A DNA stretch of 8,547 nucleotides, from positions 1-8,547 of the forward strand of contig CAZIDN010000117.1 of assembly GCA_964537875.1 (NCBI GenBank). Reading direction: 5' to 3'. The notes under the pieces are model-generated. The model was not told where the DNA came from. It saw nothing but the letters and a program-made list of their open reading frames with translations, and did no database searches. This DNA is from JAPKZH01 sp964537875 (lineage in GTDB: Bacteria; Acidobacteriota; Aminicenantia; Aminicenantales; UBA4085). This document shows positions 1 through 5,578 of the stretch, one piece after another. The translations under genes were made by a program, and so were the position numbers. How positions within the stretch are numbered: position 1 is the first letter of the stretch; each line of letters begins with the position of its first letter.

Positions 1-1
1 T

Positions 2-73
2 CCCAACTGGAAGGAAGGGACAGCTTATAAAGCGAAAAGAGACGCCGACCTGGCCGCCGCAGCGAAGAAGTAA
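2..73 (+). CDS. C-terminal fragment of an unidentified protein (cut by window start)
   Basis: An open frame runs in from the left edge and ends at TAA 71-73. It encodes 23 residues that begin PNWKEGTAYKAK and end in an Ala/Lys-rich tail (LAAAAKK). Such a charged, alanine-rich tail is typical of a real protein C-terminus, but the piece is too short to identify. The PNWKEG stretch faintly resembles the C-terminal arm of peroxiredoxins (P-x-NW-x-x-G), which would suit a neighbour of perR-katA, but this is only a guess. The frame converges on katA with 14 bp between the two stop codons, and no terminator hairpin is visible in that gap. Another plus-strand frame is also open here, so the call is tentative. 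Confidence 0.4.
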   Translation, partial: PNWKEGTAYKAKRDADLAAAAKK

Positions 74-87
74 AAACGAGGACCGAG

Positions 88-1545
88 CTATGCTTTGGTG
101 GGCACTTCGCTCAGTGGAATACCAAGCGCGCCGGCAACCCCTTTACCGTAAGCCGGATCGGCCTGTAGACAGTTGCCGATGTGACGGATCTTGATCTCCT
201 TGGGCGCATCTCCTAAGGCGCGGGCGGTGTTGGCAAAAAGGAGTGCCTTCTGCTCGGGACTCATCAGCCGGAAAAGCCGGCCGGGCTGGGAGTAATAATC
301 TTGGTCCTCGCGGTGGTTCCAATGGTCCGCGGCCCCTTGTAGACTGAGGGGAGGTTCGGCAAAATCCGGCTGCTGTTGCCACTCGCCGTAACTATTGGGT
401 TCGTAGCCGAGGGTGCTGCCGTAGTTGCCGTCAACGCGCATGGCGCCGTCGCGGTGGTAGCTGTGGAACGGGCAGCGGGAGGCATTGACCGGGATCAGGT
501 GGTGGTTGACACCGAGCCGGTAGCGCTGGGCATCTCCGTACGAAAAGAGCCGCCCCTGCAGCATCTTATCGGGTGAAAAACCGATCCCGGGCACGATGTT
601 GGCCGGATTGAAGGCCGCCTGCTCAACCTCGGCAAAGTAGTTTTCAGGGTTGCGGTTCAGCTCGAGGACTCCCACCTCGATCAAGGGATAATCCTTGTGG
701 AACCAGACCTTGGTCAGATCGAAGGGGTTGTAAGGACATTTCGCCGCATCCTTTTCCGGCATCACCTGGATGAACATGGTCCAGCTAGGGAAGTCTTTCT
801 TCTCGATGCTCTCATACAGGTCGCGTTGATGGCTTTCCCGGTCCTTGCCGACGATCGCCGCTGCCTCTGCGTCGCTGAGGTTTTTGATACCCTGCTGGGT
901 TTTGAAGTGAAACTTGACCCAGTGCCGTTCGTTCTTGGCATTGATCAGGCCGAAGGTATGGCTGCCGAAGCCGTGCATATGGCGGTAGGAATAGGGGATG
1001 CCCCGGTCACTCATGACGATGGTGACCTGATGGAGCGCCTCCGGTAGCGAGGTCCAGAAATCCCAGTTATTGCGGGCGCTGCGCATGTTGGTACGGGGGT
1101 CCCGCTTGACGGCGTGGTTGAGGTCGGGGAACTTGAGTGGATCGCGCAGGAAGAAGACCGGCGTGTTGTTGCCCACCAGATCCCAATTGCCCTCCTCGGT
1201 GTAGAACTTCATCGCAAACCCCCGGATGTCCCGCTCGGCGTCGGCAGCGCCGCGCTCACCGGCCACGGTAGAAAAGCGGATGAAGAGCTCGGTCTTCTTT
1301 CCGACCCTGGAAAATATTTTGGCCTTGGTATAGCGGGTGATGTCGTGGGTGATGGTAAACGTGCCGTAAGCGCCGGAACCTTTGGCGTGCATGCGGCGTT
1401 CGGGGATTACCTCCCGATCGAAGTGGCCGAGTTTCTCCAGGAACCAGACATCCTGAAGCAGCGCCGGTCCGCGCGGTCCGGCGGTCATGATGTTTTGGTT
1501 ATCGGCGACTGGAACGCCGGCATTGTTGGTCAGTTTTTTCTTCAT
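88..1545 (-). CDS. katA: Haem catalase, small-subunit monofunctional type
   Basis: KatA converts hydrogen peroxide to water and oxygen in the cytoplasm. At 485 residues it matches small-subunit (clade 3 type) catalases. The distal haem pocket shows catalytic His53 in RRMHAKGSGAYG and Asn126 in GNNTPVFF, 73 residues apart as in bovine catalase (His74/Asn147). The proximal haem ligand is Tyr336 in RLFSYGDAQRYR, with supporting Arg332. A catalase-related helical tail follows from about residue 420. There is no signal peptide and no large-subunit flavodoxin-like extension. The start ATG overlaps the perR stop as ATGA. An AAGGAG ribosome site sits 5 nt upstream, inside the end of perR, so translation is probably coupled. 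No promoter of its own is evident, so expression most likely depends on the perR promoter and on PerR. Confidence 0.98.
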   Translation of the reverse strand: MKKKLTNNAGVPVADNQNIMTAGPRGPALLQDVWFLEKLGHFDREVIPERRMHAKGSGAYGTFTITHDITRYTKAKIFSRVGKKTELFIRFSTVAGERGAADAERDIRGFAMKFYTEEGNWDLVGNNTPVFFLRDPLKFPDLNHAVKRDPRTNMRSARNNWDFWTSLPEALHQVTIVMSDRGIPYSYRHMHGFGSHTFGLINAKNERHWVKFHFKTQQGIKNLSDAEAAAIVGKDRESHQRDLYESIEKKDFPSWTMFIQVMPEKDAAKCPYNPFDLTKVWFHKDYPLIEVGVLELNRNPENYFAEVEQAAFNPANIVPGIGFSPDKMLQGRLFSYGDAQRYRLGVNHHLIPVNASRCPFHSYHRDGAMRVDGNYGSTLGYEPNSYGEWQQQPDFAEPPLSLQGAADHWNHREDQDYYSQPGRLFRLMSPEQKALLFANTARALGDAPKEIKIRHIGNCLQADPAYGKGVAGALGIPLSEVPTKA

Positions 1546-2030
1546 TTTTTCTCCTTCTTGCGCTCAACGCAATGTTTTGGTTTATTTTTCTTCGAGCATC
1601 GATAACAGACGCCTCTGACTTCTATGTGTGTTGTTTCCACATTCCCCAGGGTTTTCACGGTGCCCGGAATCTTCAGCCGGTCGAACTTATGACTGAAAAA
1701 GTCGCGCGTCATCCCGCATTTCCTGCAGATGAAATGGTGATGAGAGCTTAGATTCGCATCAAATCTCACTCTCCATCTCGACGGTCCGAGAGTGGTCAGC
1801 AGGCCGAGGTCAATGAGCAACCAGAGTGTCCGATACACCGTATCCAACGATACCGTGGGGACTCTCCGGCGAACGCCTGAAAAAATCGTCTCCACATCGG
1901 GATGATCTTGGGATTTGGCCACCTCGCGGAAGATTTCCAAACGCTGATGGGTCAATTTCACCCCGGAGCGTCTGAGTCCCGCTTTGAGGCGGTTCATACG
2001 TCTTTTTAATTCTGCGGGTTCGATCGTCAT
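1542..2030 (-). CDS. perR: Fur-family peroxide-sensing repressor, PerR type
   Basis: A 162-residue Fur-family protein with an N-terminal winged helix (about 1-90; LTHQRLEIF and DTVYRTLWLL) and a C-terminal metal and dimer domain. Against Bacillus subtilis PerR with a constant offset of 6, all regulatory metal ligands are present: His43, Asp91, His97, His99 and Asp110. Asp110 matches PerR Asp104, a position usually Glu in Fur, so PerR is favoured over Fur or Zur. The structural zinc site is Cys102/Cys105 and Cys142/Cys145. After the last CxxC a Lys/Arg-rich tail of 17 residues carries one more His and Cys (His153, Cys154), longer than in B. subtilis PerR. The gene overlaps katA by 4 nt. An AGGA site at 2041-2044, 10 nt from ATG, supports the start. 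The role as repressor of katA and of itself is inferred from family and context. Confidence 0.9.
   Translation of the reverse strand: MTIEPAELKRRMNRLKAGLRRSGVKLTHQRLEIFREVAKSQDHPDVETIFSGVRRRVPTVSLDTVYRTLWLLIDLGLLTTLGPSRWRVRFDANLSSHHHFICRKCGMTRDFFSHKFDRLKIPGTVKTLGNVETTHIEVRGVCYRCSKKNKPKHCVERKKEKK
1551..1556 (-). promoter_or_regulatory. katA ribosome binding site embedded in perR
   Basis: The minus strand reads AAGGAG followed by five A residues and the katA ATG. The site lies within the codons for the lysine-rich end of perR, and the perR stop and katA start share ATGA. This arrangement favours translational coupling of repressor and catalase. Confidence 0.8.
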
Positions 2031-2050
2031 GTCAAAAAATTCCTATATAG

Positions 2051-2065
2051 TTATTATTATTAAAT
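2051..2065. promoter_or_regulatory. Candidate PerR box at the perR-katA transcription start
   Basis: The AT-rich stretch TTATTATTATTAAAT agrees with the B. subtilis PerR box TTATAATNATTATAA at 11 of 14 informative positions. It lies immediately downstream of the predicted -10 and overlaps the expected start of transcription near 2062, where a repressor would block initiation. The region is AT-rich overall, so part of the match may be chance. Autoregulation by PerR is an inference. Confidence 0.5.
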
Positions 2066-2068
2066 AAG

Positions 2069-2097
2069 AATATATACGGAATTAAATATTTTGTCAA
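2069..2097 (-). promoter_or_regulatory. Sigma70-type promoter of perR-katA
   Basis: The minus strand has a perfect -35 TTGACA (2097-2092), a 17-nt spacer and a -10 TATATT (2074-2069; five of six to TATAAT). Transcription would start near 2062, about 32 nt upstream of the perR ATG. Confidence 0.75.
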
Positions 2098-2221
2098 GCT
2101 TTTATTAATCGGCCCGCTGGCCTCTTGGGACTTCGGCAAGCTTCGCGAATTGGCGAGTTTTCCGAGTCGAAGCCCCACCGATCCGACGCGTCGTAAAGGG
2201 AATGTCCCCGCCCGGGCCGGG

Positions 2222-3733
2222 TTACTTCAACGCCACGACGTGGACCTGGCCGTCGCCGTATTTCTTGGCCATCCCTTCGATCGTCCGCCCGCCGAACTTA
2301 GCGGCCATCGCGTCGATCGTTCCTTGATTGGGCAGCATCTTGTCGGCGCCGGCCTTGCATTCCTCGATGTTGCCCGCGACCATGATCACCATCTTGTCGG
2401 TCTGGAGCCATTTCTGGGCGACGCGTTTGATGTCGGCAAGCGTCACTTTCTCGTACCGACCTCGTAATTTATCGTAGTGGTCGCGTGGCCGGTTGTTGAA
2501 CTCCAACTGAGCGAACGCCATCAGCGTCTGGATCCTTGTGGCGAACGTGGCCGGGAAGGATTCGATGCGCGCCGTGCGGGCGAAATCGAGATCCGCTTGG
2601 GAAACGTCGCCAGCTCTCATGCCTTCGATAAGATCCAGCATCAGCTGCGAAGCGAAAACCACTGTCGCGTTTTTGGTCTGGCAGAACGCTGAGAAGGTCC
2701 CGGGATACAGATCTCCTCCCGAGAAGTTCGAACTCGTCGAATAGGCCAGGCCGTTGTCGGTCCGGACGACCTTGGTGATACGTGACGAAAAGGAGCCGCC
2801 GCCCAGGATATAGTTCATCAGATCGACGGCCTGGTAGTCTGGATCGTCGAGCTTGAGGCCGAGGTGTCCGATCCGGATGACTCCCTGGTTGGCCGGGACT
2901 TCGGGTTGAACCATATAAACGCCGGCTTTGGCCGCCTGGGTGACTTTCGGGATCGGCGGGATTGCCTTTTCGGCCTTGGCCCATTTTCCGAACGTCGCCT
3001 CGAGCTTCATAATCATCTCGGCCTTCTTGAAGTCGCCGGAGACGATCAGAATCGCATTATTGGCGCCCCAGAACTTCTTGTGCCATGCTCCGAGATCCTC
3101 GCGTGTTATGCCGGACGTGCCCGCCTCGGTCGCTTCGGCGGCCATCGGCGAATCCTCGCCGTAGATGAGCCTGGTGAAGGTTCGCATCGCCACCATGGAG
3201 AGGTTCTTATTCCGGTTGCGAATGCCGACCAAAGCCTGGTCCCTCTCCCGCCGGACCTTGTCCTCCGGGAAAGCCGGGCTGGTCAGGATGTCCTTCCAGA
3301 TTTTAAGGCCTTCGTCCAGGTGCCGGATGTGGATCGAAAGGCCCGTCGCGCTCACGTTGCCTGCCAGGAATTCCATCCGCTCATTGATTTGTTCACCGGT
3401 CATCGTCTTCGTTCCGCCTGACCGCATGACCGTCGGCGTCATTCGATCGACGCCGAGTTTGTCTTTCGGTTCGAGGAACGGCCCTGTGCGCATGAGCAGC
3501 GATGCGTTGAACCATGGGATCTCATGGTCCTCGGCGATATAGACAACGAGCCCGTTGGAAAGCTGCGTTCGGAAGTCCGCAGCCTTAGGTGGATTGAAGA
3601 CGAGCGGCGGAAACTTGAACTGATCCGGCCGGGGGCCTTGGGGAACCTGTGGCGTGGCTGCGCCCGCGCCAATCGCCATTGACAGGACCACCAGCGCGGT
3701 TATTAAAGATGATGCTGTGATTCGTTTCAACAT
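2222..3733 (-). CDS. M16B family peptidase-like protein, non-catalytic (R/Y-pair) subunit, secreted
   Basis: This is an insulinase/processing-peptidase family protein of 503 residues from the chosen start. An AAAAGGA site lies 7 nt upstream of the ATG at 3733. An in-frame ATG at 3760 would add MSPRKKDMT but has no ribosome site. The N-terminus is a clear signal peptide (KR, hydrophobic segment, then GAGAA near residue 26), so export is expected. The zinc motif HxxEH is replaced by RMTPT (about residues 97-101), so the protein should not bind zinc or hydrolyse peptides itself. In the second half, GGGSFSSR is followed by VVRTDNGLAY. Arg324 and Tyr331 sit seven apart like the R/Y pair that completes the active site of M16B heterodimers. 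The neighbour 29 nt upstream carries the intact HxxEH motif, so the two are probably partners in one enzyme. Confidence 0.93.
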   Translation of the reverse strand: MLKRITASSLITALVVLSMAIGAGAATPQVPQGPRPDQFKFPPLVFNPPKAADFRTQLSNGLVVYIAEDHEIPWFNASLLMRTGPFLEPKDKLGVDRMTPTVMRSGGTKTMTGEQINERMEFLAGNVSATGLSIHIRHLDEGLKIWKDILTSPAFPEDKVRRERDQALVGIRNRNKNLSMVAMRTFTRLIYGEDSPMAAEATEAGTSGITREDLGAWHKKFWGANNAILIVSGDFKKAEMIMKLEATFGKWAKAEKAIPPIPKVTQAAKAGVYMVQPEVPANQGVIRIGHLGLKLDDPDYQAVDLMNYILGGGSFSSRITKVVRTDNGLAYSTSSNFSGGDLYPGTFSAFCQTKNATVVFASQLMLDLIEGMRAGDVSQADLDFARTARIESFPATFATRIQTLMAFAQLEFNNRPRDHYDKLRGRYEKVTLADIKRVAQKWLQTDKMVIMVAGNIEECKAGADKMLPNQGTIDAMAAKFGGRTIEGMAKKYGDGQVHVVALK

Positions 3734-3762
3734 GGTCATATCCTTTTTTCGAGGCGACATGC

Positions 3763-5304
3763 CTACTTCTCCCGTTCCAGGACGCCGGTCACGCTGTTGT
3801 CCCGGTTCAGATACTTCTTGGCCACCCTCATCAGGTCATCCGCGGTGACGGCTATGCGTTGTTTGAACTGTTCTTCGATGAACTGCCAGCGGTAGGCCGT
3901 TTCCATTCGGGCCAGCGTGCCGGCGATGCCGGTGCCGGCCAGGCTCTGGAGGTATTGGGCCTCGATGGAATTCTTAATGCGCTGGAGCATTTGCGGATCG
4001 ATGGGATTCTTTTTGACGTCCTCGATATAGGTCCACAGCTCCTTCTCGAGCTGATCGAGGGGAATCTTCGTCTCGTTCTTGATCTCTTTGGCCTGTGCTG
4101 AGACCTCGAATGATCCGTCATACATCGAGTTGGAGGCCATCGCGGAAACCATGGTAGCGTGGTCGTCCCGGAGGACCATCTCGAGATACATCTTCCCTGT
4201 CCGGGCACTCATCACTCGGCCGAGGACGTAGAGCGGTGCCAGGTCGTCGTGCCATAACGGCGGGACGTGGAACATGATTGTCACATAAGGCGTCGTTGCG
4301 GCGCGCCCGTAGACGCGCTTCTCGATATAGGGGGGCTTAAAACCCGCCCCATAGGTCTTCCGGTAGTATTCCGGCGACGGCTCCTCGGTTCGCACCCTGG
4401 GCGACTTGCCCTTCGACTTGAGCGGCCCGAAGTACTTCGTGACGAGCGGCATCACCTGGTCGGGATCGACATCGCCAACGAGGACGAGCGTAGCGTTGTC
4501 GGGCCGGTAGAACTGTTCGCGGTACTCGGTCATCTCCTTCTTGGTCACCCGGCTGATATCCGACATCCAGCCAACAACATCCCATCCGTACGGGCTTGCC
4601 GCGTAGAACGTGGCGTTGAGCTGCTCGTCGAAAAAACTGCCCGGCTGGTTCTCGCTCATCCGGCGCTCTTCGGTGATGACGTCCCGCTCTGAATAAAACT
4701 CGCGGAAAACGGGATTGGCCAGCCGGTCAGCCTCGAGCGCCAGGTAGAGCTCCAGCTTATTTTTAGGCAGCGTCACGTAATACTGCGTCATCTCGTTTCC
4801 AGTCGAGGCGTTGATCCCCGTGCCGCCCGCCTGCTGGTAGGCGCCCCAAATCTCCTCGCTGGCGATCGTTTCGGCTTTCTGCTTTGTGATCAGGTCGGAG
4901 ATCTGCTTCTTGAGGGCCACGATCTTCGCCGCGTCGCGATCCTTGATCTTCGATTCCTCCTCCACGACCTGGTCCATCAGGGCGTCAATCTGCCGGTCAT
5001 AGTCCATGTCTTTCTCCAGCGTACCCGGCTTGATGCCCATGGAATACGTGCCCTTGAACATCATGTGCTCGTGGAAGTGCGAGATCCCGGTGATGCCCGG
5101 CCGCTCGTTGACCGAGCCGACCCGGTAGGCCAGGATACAGCGCACGAGCGGGGCCTGCGGACGTTTGACCATCAGGACTTTCAGGCCGTTGGGCAAGACT
5201 TTTTCGATCACCTGGCTGGTCAGGCTTTGTTCCTGGCTCCAGAGCAGTGCCAGCCAGCCGAAGGCCAGGATGACGAGAACGACAATCAGACGACGGTGTT
5301 TCAT
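3763..5304 (-). CDS. M16B family zinc metallopeptidase, catalytic subunit, secreted or membrane-anchored
   Basis: A 513-residue insulinase-family protease. The inverted zinc motif HFHEH occupies residues 76-80 (His76 and His80 ligands, Glu79 catalytic base), and the third ligand is one of Glu212/Glu213 in VITEERRM. The gap between HxxEH and that Glu is about 131 residues, against about 75 in typical M16B enzymes. The excess of about 55 residues (roughly 97-150) is highly charged and probably helical or coiled-coil. A second M16 domain with GRVMSARTGKMY follows at about 360-375. The first 22 residues are positively charged then hydrophobic: a signal peptide or an N-terminal anchor, with no lipobox. 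TAAGGAG lies 9 nt before the ATG. It is probably co-transcribed with, and forms a heterodimer with, the downstream R/Y-pair protein. Likely role: degradation of small proteins or peptides in the envelope; the substrate is unknown. Confidence 0.95.
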   Translation of the reverse strand: MKHRRLIVVLVILAFGWLALLWSQEQSLTSQVIEKVLPNGLKVLMVKRPQAPLVRCILAYRVGSVNERPGITGISHFHEHMMFKGTYSMGIKPGTLEKDMDYDRQIDALMDQVVEEESKIKDRDAAKIVALKKQISDLITKQKAETIASEEIWGAYQQAGGTGINASTGNEMTQYYVTLPKNKLELYLALEADRLANPVFREFYSERDVITEERRMSENQPGSFFDEQLNATFYAASPYGWDVVGWMSDISRVTKKEMTEYREQFYRPDNATLVLVGDVDPDQVMPLVTKYFGPLKSKGKSPRVRTEEPSPEYYRKTYGAGFKPPYIEKRVYGRAATTPYVTIMFHVPPLWHDDLAPLYVLGRVMSARTGKMYLEMVLRDDHATMVSAMASNSMYDGSFEVSAQAKEIKNETKIPLDQLEKELWTYIEDVKKNPIDPQMLQRIKNSIEAQYLQSLAGTGIAGTLARMETAYRWQFIEEQFKQRIAVTADDLMRVAKKYLNRDNSVTGVLEREK

Positions 5305-5332
5305 GCAGAATATCTCCTTACCTTAGAATGAC

Positions 5333-5395
5333 GGAAAAGAATTTCCTCCATGGATGTGATCATCAAACGGGATCTTGGCCGTAAAATTCTTTTCC
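5333..5395 (-). promoter_or_regulatory. Long stem-loop candidate in the 5' leader of the M16 operon
   Basis: Positions 5333-5344 (GGAAAAGAATTT) and 5384-5395 (AAATTCTTTTCC) are perfect reverse complements of 12 bp, separated by 39 nt. In minus-strand RNA they would fold into a stem starting a few nt from the predicted 5' end and finishing 12 nt before the TAAGGAG ribosome site. The loop holds smaller palindromes (TCCATGGA, TGATCA). It could stabilise the mRNA or gate translation. I recognise no known riboswitch. Confidence 0.5.
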
Positions 5396-5396
5396 T

Positions 5397-5406
5397 CTAA
5401 TATTAG
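5397..5406. promoter_or_regulatory. Palindromic operator candidate at the M16 promoter
   Basis: CTAATATTAG is a perfect 10-bp palindrome flanked by TTTCC on the left and GAAA on the right, so that symmetry extends almost to 20 bp with one register shift. It covers the expected transcription start of the minus-strand M16 promoter, a usual place for a repressor to bind. The regulator is unknown. It is not a good PerR box because the central spacer base is missing. Confidence 0.35.
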
Positions 5407-5409
5407 GAA

Positions 5410-5439
5410 ATCGTATTTCACGACGAGGAGAGATGTCAA
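5410..5439 (-). promoter_or_regulatory. Sigma70-type promoter of the M16 operon
   Basis: The minus strand has a perfect -35 TTGACA (5439-5434), an 18-nt spacer and -10 TACGAT (5415-5410; four of six to TATAAT). Transcription would start near 5403 and leave a leader of about 98 nt before the catalytic M16 gene. Confidence 0.5.
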
Positions 5440-5516
5440 GCGTCAGAATGCACTCGATCCACTAAGCTAATGACGTGCTTTTGACCTGCTCCAGGCGATT
5501 CTTTTTTGTCCTTTTC

Positions 5517-5546
5517 TTGACATTCCCCGGGAGCCGGGGATATATT
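5517..5546 (+). promoter_or_regulatory. Sigma70-type promoter of the M28 aminopeptidase gene
   Basis: A perfect -35 TTGACA (5517-5522) is followed by an 18-nt spacer and -10 TATATT (5541-5546). Transcription would start near 5553, giving a short leader of about 26 nt that contains the strong AAGGAGG ribosome site 7 nt before the ATG. Confidence 0.7.
5525..5539. promoter_or_regulatory. GC-rich dyad filling the M28 promoter spacer
   Basis: CCCCGG-GAG-CCGGGG is a perfect 6-bp inverted repeat with a 3-nt centre. It sits between the -35 and -10 boxes and is centred almost exactly on the spacer, within an otherwise AT-rich stretch. The placement suits an operator for a dimeric regulator. It could also be chance. 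No regulator gene lies next to it. Confidence 0.4.
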
Positions 5547-5578
5547 CTTCTCTTTTATGCCATAAAGGAGGGCATTTC

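Noticed and set aside
1114..1605. 163-codon plus-strand open frame across the katA start and perR end
   Set aside because: It is antisense to conserved catalase motifs. Its Phe-rich end merely mirrors the lysine codons of perR.
1542..2030. Fur or Zur identity for the Fur-family regulator
   Set aside because: The Asp at the position of PerR Asp104, the complete PerR ligand set and the fused katA context favour PerR. Family-level assignment is firm, while the subfamily is inferred.
2184..2193. 10-bp palindrome CGACGCGTCG between the M16 operon and perR
   Set aside because: It has no loop, no nearby promoter and no second copy that I can see. It is compatible with chance in GC-rich DNA.
2198..2208. 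Possible terminator hairpin after the M16 operon (GGGA-CAT-TCCC on the minus strand, then TTTAC)
   Set aside because: The stem is only 4 bp and the U tract only 3 nt. No convincing terminator is visible between 2098 and 2221, so the end of the M16 transcript is unknown.
2864..3421. 185-codon plus-strand open frame opposite the non-catalytic M16 gene
   Set aside because: It is fully antisense to a well-supported M16 gene and has no ribosome site or recognisable motif.
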